Source: Thermotomaculum hydrothermale (GTDB lineage: Bacteria; Acidobacteriota; Holophagae; Thermotomaculales; Thermotomaculaceae). Taken from it: a stretch of 64,000 bases of DNA. This document shows positions 50,734-60,061 of the stretch, piece after piece. The notes under the pieces are model-generated. The model saw nothing but the letters and a program-made list of their open reading frames with translations. It made no database searches and was not told the origin of the DNA. Location: contig NZ_AP017470.1 in the NCBI RefSeq assembly GCF_016592575.1, positions 1,932,501-1,996,500 on the forward strand. Reading direction: 5' to 3'. The translations under genes and the position numbers were made by a program. The stretch's first letter is position 1; each line of letters begins with the position of its first letter.

Positions 50734-52461
50734 TTAAGAAATGTAAACCTTGAAAACAGAGCCCTTATTTAACCTGCTTTCAACAATAATTTCACCTGAA
50801 TAAAGTTCCACAATGTGCTTCACTATTGAAAGCCCCAAACCTGTACCACCACTCTTTTTTGAGCGAGATTTATCAACAACATAGAATCTTTCAAATATTC
50901 TCCCTAATTTATCCTCTGATATTCCAATCCCTGTATCTTTTACAGAAACCAAAAGCCTGCTGTTTTCAATTTTGCACAAAACTTCAACATAGCCTTTTTC
51001 AGTGTACCTTACCGCATTGTCAACAAGGTTTATAAGCAATTGCTCAAAGGTAAACCTGTCAATGTGAAAAAACAAATTCTCCTGACACATAACCTTCAAC
51101 TCTAAATTCTTGCTCTCAGCCTTCTTTTTAAAAAGCAAAGCAATAGAATTTACCAACTGACAAATGTCAGTCTCTTCTCTCTCAATTTTTTTCACCTTAC
51201 TGTCTTCAAGCCTTGAGAGAATAAGTAAATCATTGATAAGCCTTGCCATTCTTTCAATATTGCTTTCAATTAAGGGAAGATATGGGGAATCAACCCCGTC
51301 GTTTTTCATAGTTTCAACAAAACCTTTAAGAATTGTAATAGGCGTTTTTAATTCGTGAGTTGCATTTGCCACAAAATCCTTCTTCATCTTCTGCAATTTA
51401 ACCTTTTCAGTTAAATCGTAAAAAGTTAAGAGAATCTCTCCACTTTCTTCAAGAAAAGAGGCTGAAACATCAAAATAATAGTTGTTAATTTTTAACTTAA
51501 AAGACTTTTTACCTGAATGTTCTAAATTTTTAACAAAACTTACAAAATCATTGTCCCTTATTACCTCCCAGATAAATTTGCCTGAAATCTCATTTACATT
51601 AAAAACCTTTGAAAATCTATTGTTAGAAAACAAAATCCTGCCTTCTCTATCAAGCAAAACAACCGCTTCGTTAAGACTATTTGTCAATACCTTCAACCTA
51701 TTTTTTTCCTGTTCAATTATTGAAACATCTCTCTTTAAAGCATTTACCATATTGTTAAAGCCGTTTGCAATTACTGCAAACTCATCATCAGACTTCACAT
51801 AAACCTCAACATCAAGATTCCCATCTTTAACATTGTTTATTGCTTCAAGCATTCTGTCTAAAGGTTTAAAAAGCGATTTAAAGTAAAAAAACAGGATTAG
51901 AGAGGATATTAAAAACAATACCAGAGTAATAAAAATTATTGTTTTAGAGAATAGAGTAAGTGTTTTTTCAATTCCTGTTAAAAAGGTGCTAATCCTGATA
52001 AAACCTAAACTTTCGCCATTGCTTTTTAGAGGCATTGCAACATAGAGGAGTTTTTTCTTTAATGTATGGCTAAACCTTATTGAATAGCCAAATCCACCCT
52101 TTAAACTGTCAATCACTTCAGGCCTGTTTTTGTGGTTTTCCATCTTCAATGGATTGTAATTTGAATCAGCAACAACCTTACCATCTAAAAGAATAACAGT
52201 AATCCTTAACCCTGTTTTTTTGCCAATTCTTTTTACCTCTCTATCAAGGCCTTTAAAATCTTTATTTTTTAGATAAGAAACAACCTCTTTTGAATAAATT
52301 AAGGCATCGTTTTTCAAATCATTGATTAATACCTTTATATAGATGCTTTTAAAAACAGTGTAATTTACAGCAATTGAAAAGAGGGAGAAAACAAAGAGAA
52401 GGATTGCAACAAAAAACAATATTTTTTTAAAGATTTTGTTACCCTTTAAACTTATAGCCAA
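50734..52461 (-). CDS. phoR: PhoR-like sensor histidine kinase
   Basis: 575 residues. Two membrane helices (about 15-35 and 170-195) flank a periplasmic region; then HAMP (ILFFYFKSLFKPLDRMLEAINNVKDG), a PAS domain (LTNSLNEAVVLLDREGRILFSNN), HisKA with the autophosphorylated His in FVANATHELKTPITILKGF, and the HATPase (LINLVDNAVRYTEKG, VKDTGIGISEDKLGRIFERFYVVDKSRSKKSGGTGLGLSIVKHI). This layout is that of PhoR/WalK kinases. It overlaps phoB by 23 bases. The PhoR call is supported by the Pho box after it. Confidence 0.88.
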   Translation of the reverse strand: MAISLKGNKIFKKILFFVAILLFVFSLFSIAVNYTVFKSIYIKVLINDLKNDALIYSKEVVSYLKNKDFKGLDREVKRIGKKTGLRITVILLDGKVVADSNYNPLKMENHKNRPEVIDSLKGGFGYSIRFSHTLKKKLLYVAMPLKSNGESLGFIRISTFLTGIEKTLTLFSKTIIFITLVLFLISSLILFFYFKSLFKPLDRMLEAINNVKDGNLDVEVYVKSDDEFAVIANGFNNMVNALKRDVSIIEQEKNRLKVLTNSLNEAVVLLDREGRILFSNNRFSKVFNVNEISGKFIWEVIRDNDFVSFVKNLEHSGKKSFKLKINNYYFDVSASFLEESGEILLTFYDLTEKVKLQKMKKDFVANATHELKTPITILKGFVETMKNDGVDSPYLPLIESNIERMARLINDLLILSRLEDSKVKKIEREETDICQLVNSIALLFKKKAESKNLELKVMCQENLFFHIDRFTFEQLLINLVDNAVRYTEKGYVEVLCKIENSRLLVSVKDTGIGISEDKLGRIFERFYVVDKSRSKKSGGTGLGLSIVKHIVELYSGEIIVESRLNKGSVFKVYIS

Positions 52462-53107
52462 CCCCCCTGATGTTTTCTATCTGCCTGCCTAAATCCCCTA
52501 ACTTATCCCTTAAGTGCTTCAAATGAACATCAACAGTCCTCTCTGAAACATACTTTTCCTTCCAGGCAAGGTTAATAATCTTCGTTCTTGAAAATACCTT
52601 GTCAGGATTTTCTATAAAGAGTTTTAAAAGATTAAACTCTGTCAATGTTAAATCAAGCTTTTTACCGTCTAAAAAAGCTTCGTGAGTTTCAAGGTTTATC
52701 AAAATCCTGTTTTTGTAATTTATCTCATTTAACCCTTTGCCAGCCCTCTTTAAAACAGCCTTAACCCTTGCCATCAACTCCCTTATGGAAAAAGGCTTTG
52801 TAATATAATCATCAGCCCCCTTTTCAAACCCTGCTACCTTATCGTCTTCCTTATCCCTTGCAGTAAGCATAATTACAGGAATATCCTTAAAGTTTTCATC
52901 TTCTCTTAACATTTTCAATATAGAAAATCCATCAATCTCAGGAAGCATAACATCAAGGATAATAAGGTCTGGAATATGGCTTTCAAGCTCAGAAGAAAGA
53001 GAATTTCCATCTTCAAAGGATTTTACAAAAAATCCCTCTTTCTTCAGGTTGATTTCAAGCAAGGTTAGAATATCAACCTCATCGTCAACAACAAAAATCC
53101 TTCTCAT
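52439..53107 (-). CDS. phoB: PhoB-like response regulator
   Basis: OmpR/PhoB-family activator, 222 residues. Receiver 1-115 with VDDEVDILTLLE, phosphoacceptor Asp in LIILDVMLPEIDG, TAR in VIMLTARDKEDD and Lys in YITKPFSIRELMARVKA. The winged-helix domain has RTKIINLAWKEKYVSERTVDVHLKHLRDKLG and RGVGYKF. Its likely promoter, TGG-TATAGT at 53115-53120, ends seven bases before the ATG, so the transcript would be leaderless. Confidence 0.93.
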   Translation of the reverse strand: MRRIFVVDDEVDILTLLEINLKKEGFFVKSFEDGNSLSSELESHIPDLIILDVMLPEIDGFSILKMLREDENFKDIPVIMLTARDKEDDKVAGFEKGADDYITKPFSIRELMARVKAVLKRAGKGLNEINYKNRILINLETHEAFLDGKKLDLTLTEFNLLKLFIENPDKVFSRTKIINLAWKEKYVSERTVDVHLKHLRDKLGDLGRQIENIRGVGYKFKG

Positions 53108-53114
53108 ATAAGAA

Positions 53115-53120
53115 ACTATA
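53115..53120 (-). promoter_or_regulatory. Extended -10 promoter of phoB
   Basis: TGG-TATAGT on the minus strand, ending seven bases before the ATG, with no SD between. No Pho-box repeat was seen here, so phoBR itself may not be autoregulated. Confidence 0.5.
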
Positions 53121-53199
53121 CCAGAAAACGAAGAAATTTTATTGTTTTTTAGCCATTCAAATTTACATTCAACCTTAAATTTTTTATTTAATAAAAAAA

Positions 53200-53215
53200 G
53201 GGGGCTAAAGCCCCC
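53200..53215 (-). terminator. Terminator of the mbx operon
   Basis: GGGGGCT-AA-AGCCCCC hairpin with an A-tract on the left (T-tract for the minus strand) and TAATTTTTTT on the right, so it can act both ways. It lies 24 bases after the last mbx gene and separates it from phoB. Confidence 0.85.
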
Positions 53216-53239
53216 GTAATTTTTTTAAGAATGAAATCT

Positions 53240-55054
53240 CTATTTATTGCTTAAATACTCGTCAATACCTTTTACAGCCTTTAAACCATCTGCAATAGCA
53301 GAGATAGCGTCAGCAGTCCAGTTTACTGCGTCGCCGCCTGCAAATATTCCCTCAATCTTTGTCATACCACGCTCGTTAACTGGAATTTTACCCCACTGTA
53401 AGTCAAGCTTTTCCACAACTTCATCTGGAAGGAAGGAATAATCAGCCTTTTGCCCGATTGCAGCAATAACATTATCGCATTCCCATACTTCGTAAGCACC
53501 TTCAATAGGCACAGGTCTTGGCCTTCCGCCTTTCGGGTCTGGTTGCATTTCAGCCCTCTGGATTTTAATAGCTTTAACCTTCCCGTTTTCCCCAATAATC
53601 TCAACAGGAATTGTCTGAGTTCTGAATACAACTCCCTCTTCATGGGCTTCGTGGATTTCCTCAAAGTCAGCTGGCATATCCTGTTCTCTTCTTCTATATG
53701 AGAGTGTAACATCAACACCAAATCTCCTGAGTACCCTTACGCAGTCCATAGCAACATTTCCACCGCCTATAACAACTGCCTTTTGGCCTACATTTATCTT
53801 TTCACCAAAATTAACTGCCCTTAATAATGGCAATGCCTGAATTGAGCCTTCTAAGTCTTCCCCTTCAACACCTAACTTCATTGGTTGGGTCAATCCTATG
53901 CCAAGGTAAACAGCGTCAAACTCTTCTTTCAGTTTTTCAAATGAAACTTCATTTTCTGATTTAGGCTCACCTTTTACAACCTTTGTGTTTTCTCTGATTT
54001 CAACACCAACAGATTTAATGTGGTTCAACTGCTTGTCAAGTGAAGGTATCGGGAACCTATACTTGGGAATTCCCGCCATTGTCATACCACCTGCCTTAGG
54101 CATCTCTTCAAAAATAACAGTTTCATAGCCTTTAAGCCTTAAATAGTAAGCAACTGTTAAACCGGAAGGGCCACCACCAACAATTGCAACCCTTTTGCCG
54201 TTTAATGGCTTAGGCTCTAAATTAAGTATTTCTTCATAGCTTTCAAACTGCTCGCAGGCAAATCTTTTCAGCCACCTGATTGCAATTGCATTGTCCTTCC
54301 CTGCCCTGTGGGTCATTATGCAGTTAAACTCACACCTTCTTGTACAAACCTTACCACACATTTCAGGAAGCGGGTTGTTATCGTAAATAATCCTGACAGA
54401 TTCGTCAAACTGTCCGTCCCTGATTGCCTTAATATAATCCGGGATATGCATCCTGTCAGGACATGCAGAGATACATAATCCACAACCAGTGCACCTTTCA
54501 GCCTCTCTCTTAGCCTCTTCAACTGTATAGCCGTAAACAGCCTCAGCAAAGGTTTTAACCCTTTCCTCAGGTGGCATAACCCTCATTGGAACTCTTTCAA
54601 GGTCAAGGAGTGAATCAAGCTCTGTTTCACATGTCCAGCCAACCTCTTTTTCATACTCTTTTCTCTCAAGTCCAGGAATGTACAGGAAGGTATCCGGGTC
54701 TTCATCAACATAAACATACTCTGTTGATAGTTTCAAAGAGCCTGTCGGGCAAACATCAACACAGAGTGCACACCAGCAGCATCTTCCGTAATCAACCTTC
54801 GGCCTTAACCCTGAATCTCCCTTTTTAGGTTCAATCCCCTCAACTTTAACCATATCTATTGTTTCATTCATGCATATCTTTGCACAGTTTCCACAACCGA
54901 CACACTTTTCAAGGTCGTTTATGTGAAAACCTCTATACCTCTTTGCAGTTTTCTTCTTTTCATACGGATACCTGACAGTATGAGGGTGTTTACCGAGATA
55001 CTTCAAAGCGGTAAACGGTGACACAATTCCTTTTAAATCAATTCCCCATCCCAT
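53240..55054 (-). CDS. MbxN/NuoI-like ferredoxin fused to GltD/NfnB-type flavoprotein
   Basis: 604 residues joining two modules. Residues 1-130 match the MbhN/MbxN/NuoI subunit: two [4Fe-4S] motifs CVGCGNCAKICMNE and CCWCALCVDVCP. Residues about 150-604 are a GltD-like NAD(P)H oxidoreductase with more clusters (CTGCGLCISACPD, MCGKVCTRRCEFNC), the FAD motif VAIVGGGPSGLTVAYYL and the NAD(P) motif AVVIGGGNVAMDCVRVLRRFG. No glutamate synthase large subunit is near. This terminal subunit should pass electrons between the quinone-free Mbx core and NAD(P)H, with ferredoxin as the low-potential partner. Similar Mbx operons with a glutamate-synthase-beta-like gene are known in Thermotogales. Last gene of the operon. 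Confidence 0.85.
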   Translation of the reverse strand: MGWGIDLKGIVSPFTALKYLGKHPHTVRYPYEKKKTAKRYRGFHINDLEKCVGCGNCAKICMNETIDMVKVEGIEPKKGDSGLRPKVDYGRCCWCALCVDVCPTGSLKLSTEYVYVDEDPDTFLYIPGLERKEYEKEVGWTCETELDSLLDLERVPMRVMPPEERVKTFAEAVYGYTVEEAKREAERCTGCGLCISACPDRMHIPDYIKAIRDGQFDESVRIIYDNNPLPEMCGKVCTRRCEFNCIMTHRAGKDNAIAIRWLKRFACEQFESYEEILNLEPKPLNGKRVAIVGGGPSGLTVAYYLRLKGYETVIFEEMPKAGGMTMAGIPKYRFPIPSLDKQLNHIKSVGVEIRENTKVVKGEPKSENEVSFEKLKEEFDAVYLGIGLTQPMKLGVEGEDLEGSIQALPLLRAVNFGEKINVGQKAVVIGGGNVAMDCVRVLRRFGVDVTLSYRRREQDMPADFEEIHEAHEEGVVFRTQTIPVEIIGENGKVKAIKIQRAEMQPDPKGGRPRPVPIEGAYEVWECDNVIAAIGQKADYSFLPDEVVEKLDLQWGKIPVNERGMTKIEGIFAGGDAVNWTADAISAIADGLKAVKGIDEYLSNK

Positions 55055-55065
55055 AGCTTAACCCC

Positions 55066-56166
55066 TTATCTTTCAATCTCAGGCGGGCATGTGCCCAGTG
55101 AGTTCATAATCATTGCAACATCAGCAAGTTGCTCGCCTACAAGCATATCTTCAAGAAGGCTTATCCCGTGCACATAAGCAGGTCCCCTTACATTCATCCT
55201 TCTAATGTACTCGCTGCCATCGGTTACCATGTAATAACCAAATTCACCCCTTGCAGACTCTGTCTTCACATAGGTTTCACCTGCTTTTAACTTCCAGTTC
55301 ATTGGGTAAGGTATTTTAGTTCTGTAAGGCCCGTCAGGAATATACTTTATAATCTGCCTCAAAATTTTAATTGACTGCTCCATTTCTCTTCTTCTAACTA
55401 AAGCCCTTGCGTAAACATCCCCACCTGTTTCAGTAATTACATCAAAATCAAGTTTATCGTAAATCTCATAAGGGTCATCTTTTCTAACATCGGAAGGAAT
55501 GCCACAAGCCCTTAAAGGAGGCCCAACAACTCCTCTTTCAATAGCAGTTTCAGGGTCAATTACCGCAGTACCTATTGCCCTCTTTTTGAAAACAGCATTG
55601 TCAAAGAAAAGCCTGTCAAATTCAGGTAATTTTGATTCAATTAAATCAAGCACATCTGAAAGCTTGTCAAGGAAGCCATCTGGTAAATCCCTTCTAACTC
55701 CACCGGGGATTATGTACATGTGGTAAACTCTGCCGCCTGTTAGCTCTTCAAACAGGTCAAGGATGTAATCCCTGTATCCAACAGCCCATTGAGGAACAGT
55801 GTACAAACCTGTTGAGCCTGCCTGCCCCCCCATCCATAGGTGATAGGCTGCAAGCCTTGACATTTCAAGAACCATTACCCTTATCCACTTTGCCCTTTCA
55901 GGAACTTCAAGCCCTGTAATCTCCTCAATAGCCCTTGCAAAGTTTTCTTCGTTAGGGTCTGGCTCTGGAACACAAATTCTGCAGACAATTGTAAAAGCCT
56001 GCATTGCTGTTCTTCTTTCAACAAGCTTTTCAAAAGCCCTGTGAAGGTATCCAACATGTGTTTTAGCTTTTTGTATAGTTTCACCTATCAAGTCAAGTTC
56101 AACACTCATATTCCCTGTAATACCAGGGTGCTGAGGCCCGTGAAATATCTTTACTAACTTGCTCAT
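55066..56166 (-). CDS. MbxL/NuoD-like large subunit
   Basis: Soluble-arm catalytic-type subunit, 366 residues. The fold motif HGPQHPGITGNMSVELDL is typical of NuoD/[NiFe] large subunits. The N-terminal pair is kept as VCRICVPEP, but the C-terminal pair is reduced to one Cys in LGTCPPEIER; hydrogenases need CxxC at both ends, so it cannot carry a NiFe site. This matches Mbx/MBS rather than Mbh. The start MSKLVK is chosen: ATG overlaps the NuoC stop as ATGA and GGAG lies six bases upstream; a longer form to 56178 has no SD. Confidence 0.88.
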   Translation of the reverse strand: MSKLVKIFHGPQHPGITGNMSVELDLIGETIQKAKTHVGYLHRAFEKLVERRTAMQAFTIVCRICVPEPDPNEENFARAIEEITGLEVPERAKWIRVMVLEMSRLAAYHLWMGGQAGSTGLYTVPQWAVGYRDYILDLFEELTGGRVYHMYIIPGGVRRDLPDGFLDKLSDVLDLIESKLPEFDRLFFDNAVFKKRAIGTAVIDPETAIERGVVGPPLRACGIPSDVRKDDPYEIYDKLDFDVITETGGDVYARALVRRREMEQSIKILRQIIKYIPDGPYRTKIPYPMNWKLKAGETYVKTESARGEFGYYMVTDGSEYIRRMNVRGPAYVHGISLLEDMLVGEQLADVAMIMNSLGTCPPEIER

Positions 56167-56705
56167 TTCCTTCTCCATTCGTCAAATGCTTCGCCTATAT
56201 AATCTCTTGGTTTGTAATTTTCTTCCCTTCCCTCACGCCACTCATAGTGTTCATTTACATAGTGAAGGGTATCAAAATCCCTTCTCATAGGAGGCATTCC
56301 CTTCCAGTTTTCAAGGATAAACTCCTCTAATCTTGGATGCCCTATAAAGTTAACACCGTACATTTCCCAGATTTCCCTTTCATAAGTGCAAAGCTGTCTC
56401 CACATATCGTGAAGAGAGTGAAATTCTGGATTTTCCCTGTCAATTAAGGTTTTAACAGCCACATTTACCTTTTTTTCAGGGTGCCAGACTATATAGACAA
56501 GCTCAAACTTTCCATCTTCAAGCCAATCGACACAGGAAAGCATAACAAAATGCTTAAACCCTTCCACATCTTTTAAGTGGGCAAGCGCTCCCCTGACATT
56601 GCTGTTTGAAACAGTTATAGAAAGAAGGTTATCTTTCGGAAAATAACTTTTTTCAGGGGAGAACATACCATCAAGTCTCTGTTTTAACTCTTCAATGTAA
56701 TTCAT
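56163..56705 (-). CDS. MbxK/NuoC-like subunit
   Basis: 180-residue soluble subunit of the peripheral arm. The family signature is TYEREIWEMYGVNFIGHPRLEEFIL followed by PPMRRDFD; VDWLEDGKFELVYIVWHPEKK is the N-terminal beta domain. It carries no cofactor and bridges the large and small subunits. It starts four bases inside the end of the NuoB-like gene and overlaps the large subunit by ATGA. Confidence 0.9.
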   Translation of the reverse strand: MNYIEELKQRLDGMFSPEKSYFPKDNLLSITVSNSNVRGALAHLKDVEGFKHFVMLSCVDWLEDGKFELVYIVWHPEKKVNVAVKTLIDRENPEFHSLHDMWRQLCTYEREIWEMYGVNFIGHPRLEEFILENWKGMPPMRRDFDTLHYVNEHYEWREGREENYKPRDYIGEAFDEWRRK

Positions 56706-57259
56706 ATTCCCCCCTCAAAGTTCCAAGTATAATCTGGAAGAAAATCATCTCCCAAAACCTCTCTTTGATTCTTTTTGTACCACTCAATATTTTCTCTGTA
56801 CTTTTTCGCCCCTTCTGCTTTCCCCTCTTCAATCCTTTTCTGTAAAGATATTATTCCCTGAATGATAGCTTCAGGCCTTGGCATACAACCTGCCACATAA
56901 ACATCAACAGGGATATAAAGGTCTAACTTTTTAATTGTATTGTAAGAATCCCAGTACATCCCCCCGTTAATTGTGCAGGAACCTAAAGCCATAACGTATT
57001 TAGGGTCGTACATTTGTTCGTAAGTTCTTATTACCCTCTTTAAACTCTTTGTAGCAAGGTAACCTGAAATAATTAGTAAATCAGCCTGTCTCGGGGTAGC
57101 TGCTCCCCTTAAACCAAACCTTTCAGCATCGTACCTTGAAGTCATTGTTGGGGGAAGCTCAATTGCCCCACAACCTGTGCCGTAAGCAAGAACCCAGATA
57201 GAATGCTTTCTCGCCCAATTTGCTATGTATTCCCAAACTCCTGGATTATCAGTACACAT
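56702..57259 (-). CDS. MbxJ/NuoB-like small Fe-S subunit
   Basis: 185 residues, binds the cluster nearest the membrane (N2 equivalent). Cys30 in YGTGCGAIELPP, Cys94 in ALGSCTINGGMYWDSY and Cys124 in VAGCMPRPEAIIQG are visible. In complex I the first site is a tandem pair (ACCAIE); here the second member is Gly31, so only three Cys ligands remain in these blocks. The rest of the fold is canonical. Overlaps NuoC by four bases. Confidence 0.88.
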   Translation of the reverse strand: MCTDNPGVWEYIANWARKHSIWVLAYGTGCGAIELPPTMTSRYDAERFGLRGAATPRQADLLIISGYLATKSLKRVIRTYEQMYDPKYVMALGSCTINGGMYWDSYNTIKKLDLYIPVDVYVAGCMPRPEAIIQGIISLQKRIEEGKAEGAKKYRENIEWYKKNQREVLGDDFLPDYTWNFEGGI

Positions 57260-57262
57260 ATT

Positions 57263-58174
57263 TCACCTCACCATCTCTATTACAAGGGCAATTAGCCCGA
57301 TTAAAGTCGGGTATCTCCACATAAAATCAACAGCCTGCTCAACCTTGAAACGGGAATAAACTGCACTAACAAAAAGAACAGTTAAAAACAACAAAAAGGT
57401 TTTCCCGATTAAAATCAATATGGTTGCAGCACCACCCATAAAAAGGTCAACCCATAAGGTAAGCTTTAAAAATCCAAAAATACCCCTTGATGTCATCATT
57501 AAAGCAAGGTATTTTCCACCAAATTCAGTTGCAGGACCACTTGCCACCTCCTGAGGAGCCCCAGGGATATCAAAAGGGCTTGCCCCCATCATTCCCCAGA
57601 AAGAAAACAGGGAAGCAATAAATGCAAGCGGGAGTTTAAACATTCCCCAGTGTGTAATTCCACCTGCCTGCAATTCCATTATTTTATTTATTGATGCAGT
57701 GTTGTAATGAGCCATAAGAACAATAATTGCAATAAAGTAAGGTATTTCAAGGCCTATCAGCCTCGTCAATCCCCTTGTAACTCCCATTACTCCAAAAGGA
57801 ACTCCACCCTGGCCGACACCTAATGCCATACCAAGTGAACCAAGAACCATCAAATAGGTCACAAGTATTAAATCGCCTTCAAATGAAAAGCCTTTAAGCC
57901 ATACTCCATTGTTCAGGAGAGGCACAAAGTAAAGGCATGATACAATACCTGTAACCATTATAATAGGCCCAAGGTGAAACATTACTCCGTGAGAACCTGC
58001 CTCTCTCTTCCTGTAAAGCTTAAAAACGTCAATAAGATTTTGAAAAACTGGAGGTCCCCACCTTCTGTGAATTCTACCTATAATATTTCTCGCAATCCCC
58101 ATGTAAAGCATACCCACAATAAACGCAATAAACGGATATGCGACAATGTTTAATATTTTCATTCCCATGCTCAT
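57263..58174 (-). CDS. MbxM/NuoH-like membrane subunit
   Basis: Membrane subunit joining the peripheral arm to the ion-pumping arm, 303 residues with about eight helices. Motifs RIHRRWGPPVFQNLIDVFKLYRKR and the NuoH loop SPFDIPGAPQEVASGPATEFGGKYLALMM are typical. There is no quinone tunnel signature that I can identify. It sits three bases from both neighbours. Confidence 0.9.
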   Translation of the reverse strand: MSMGMKILNIVAYPFIAFIVGMLYMGIARNIIGRIHRRWGPPVFQNLIDVFKLYRKREAGSHGVMFHLGPIIMVTGIVSCLYFVPLLNNGVWLKGFSFEGDLILVTYLMVLGSLGMALGVGQGGVPFGVMGVTRGLTRLIGLEIPYFIAIIVLMAHYNTASINKIMELQAGGITHWGMFKLPLAFIASLFSFWGMMGASPFDIPGAPQEVASGPATEFGGKYLALMMTSRGIFGFLKLTLWVDLFMGGAATILILIGKTFLLFLTVLFVSAVYSRFKVEQAVDFMWRYPTLIGLIALVIEMVR

Positions 58175-58177
58175 CTC

Positions 58178-60061
58178 TTATCTCCCTAAAAACATAATAA
58201 TAACAACAAGAGTTAAAACCGAATAAAGCATATAGATTTGCCCATCTCCGTTAAACACAATGTCTTTAACAACAGATGCAATTCCATTTACCTGCTCGGC
58301 AACCTTGTTGTAAAAATTTGTAATATGCCTGCTTAAACTTGCCCCTACCCAGGGGATTCTATGCAATTCTACACCTATCCCATAGCCATAGTGCAATGGG
58401 GTCTCTTCGGTAGGAGTTTCAGCAGCCCAGTATATATCCAGCCTGTGAAGTTTCTTTGATTTCGGAAAAAACAGAGTGTACCATATTAAAACTATTACAA
58501 AAATTACTCCAAGAACATTTATAACAACAAATCCATTAAACCCACCTAATGCAGCTGAAAGGGTATATGGTGTTGTTGAAGTAAATGCGGCTTTAAATCC
58601 AAGTGAAGCAACCGCTTTGTTTATATAGGGAACAATAAGCCCTGGAAAAACACCGAAAATTGCAAGGGCAAGCATTAATGGCACCTGAGCAAACCACAAA
58701 AACACAGGCACCTCTTTTGCCTCTAACAATTCAGGTGAAGATGGATGTCCTAAAAATATACCGTAAATCAGTTTATAGCAGTAAAGGAAAGCGGTGGTTG
58801 AGGAAACAATCATTGCAATAAGCAGGAAGTAGTGTTGAGACTTTAAAAGAGACATATAGATTACCCACTTTGAAGCAAAACCACCGAAAGGAGGCATACC
58901 AGCCAATCCTATAATCCCAAAGAGAACAGCAAGAAATGAAAGAGGCATTCTTGTTATCAAAGCCCCTAATTCAGAAAATTTATCTTTACCTGTCCTGTAT
59001 ATAACGCCTGCAACGGTTATGAAGAGTAAAAGCTTCATTATTGTATGCATTACTGCGTGGTATAACCCACCTGCAACACCTAAGGCTGTGCCAATACTCA
59101 TTGCCGTAACAATGTAACCCACCTGGGCAACAGAAGAGTAAGCAAGGAGTTTTTTAACCTCATCCTGAACAATTGCCCTAAAGGTTGCAAAAACAGATGT
59201 TATAACTCCAAGCCAGGCAATTGCATAACCTAAGGTTGAAGTGCCTTTAATTGAAGATATTCCCTTCAAATTAGCAAAACCGATAAGAGCACCAAAGAAC
59301 AACAAAAATCCGTAAACACCCATTTTTGAAAGAGTGCCGGAGAAAAACCCTGTAAATGAGTTTTCACTCTCTGTGTATGCATCAGGTGCCCAAACATGCA
59401 AAGGCATGGTTGCCATTTTTACTAAAAATCCAATTGCAAAGAATATTGAAATTAAAATAACCTTTGAATCAGGCATTAATGCTAATGCTGTGCCAATCTT
59501 ATCAAAGTGGAAAGAGCCTGCTGAAGCGTAAACCATAAGCATGGCTACCAGCATAAAGTAAGCACCTGCAACATTGAAAACAATGTAAGTTAAGCCTGTC
59601 TTTCTTGGATTTTTTCCATTCATAATAACAAGGAAATAGGAAGACCAGGTCATCATTTCCCAGAAAATAAAGAATGAGATTAAATCTCTTGCATATACAA
59701 TTCCTAAAAGTGAGCCAGCAACTATATTGAAAAACAGGTAAAAAGTTCCGTGATAGTCCTTATCCTTAACAAGGGCAAATGCAGTAAAAGCAATAAAGAG
59801 GTAGGAAAAGACAATCAATATTGCAAAGAATGCGCTTAAAGCATTTGTCCCGAATTTTAAGCCTTCAAAATAGGCCGGGAGATTGAAATTGTAATTAAAG
59901 AAAATAACTTTATCAAAAGGTGTTTTAAAAACAAAATAACAGACTGTTAGAGCAGACGCTAATGTTAACCCCTCTCTTGCAGGCTTAACTATCTTGCCTA
60001 AAAAGTAAGCGAGAATACCCGCTAAAATCGGGATTAAAACAACATTGTTAGGCCCTATCAT
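58178..60061 (-). CDS. Second antiporter-like subunit (MbxH'/NuoL-like)
   Basis: 627 residues, about 16 helices. The proton/sodium-antiporter fold has VWAPDAYTESENSFTGFFSGTLSKMGVYGF with the conserved Lys, and AYSSVAQVGYIVTAMSIGTA. It is longer at the C-terminus, with an additional amphipathic stretch as in NuoL. A duplicated antiporter subunit beside MrpD is the distinguishing mark of the Mbx/MBS operon (absent from Mbh). It overlaps the next upstream gene by ATGA. Confidence 0.88.
   Translation of the reverse strand: MIGPNNVVLIPILAGILAYFLGKIVKPAREGLTLASALTVCYFVFKTPFDKVIFFNYNFNLPAYFEGLKFGTNALSAFFAILIVFSYLFIAFTAFALVKDKDYHGTFYLFFNIVAGSLLGIVYARDLISFFIFWEMMTWSSYFLVIMNGKNPRKTGLTYIVFNVAGAYFMLVAMLMVYASAGSFHFDKIGTALALMPDSKVILISIFFAIGFLVKMATMPLHVWAPDAYTESENSFTGFFSGTLSKMGVYGFLLFFGALIGFANLKGISSIKGTSTLGYAIAWLGVITSVFATFRAIVQDEVKKLLAYSSVAQVGYIVTAMSIGTALGVAGGLYHAVMHTIMKLLLFITVAGVIYRTGKDKFSELGALITRMPLSFLAVLFGIIGLAGMPPFGGFASKWVIYMSLLKSQHYFLLIAMIVSSTTAFLYCYKLIYGIFLGHPSSPELLEAKEVPVFLWFAQVPLMLALAIFGVFPGLIVPYINKAVASLGFKAAFTSTTPYTLSAALGGFNGFVVINVLGVIFVIVLIWYTLFFPKSKKLHRLDIYWAAETPTEETPLHYGYGIGVELHRIPWVGASLSRHITNFYNKVAEQVNGIASVVKDIVFNGDGQIYMLYSVLTLVVIIMFLGR

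Noticed and set aside
53240-55054. Glutamate synthase small subunit (gltD)
   Set aside because: No gltB is nearby, and the protein begins with a NuoI-like ferredoxin domain inside a Mbx operon.
53240-57259. A [NiFe] hydrogenase of the Mbh/Ech type
   Set aside because: The C-terminal Cys pair of the large subunit is reduced to one, so no NiFe site can form; the operon order is Mbx.
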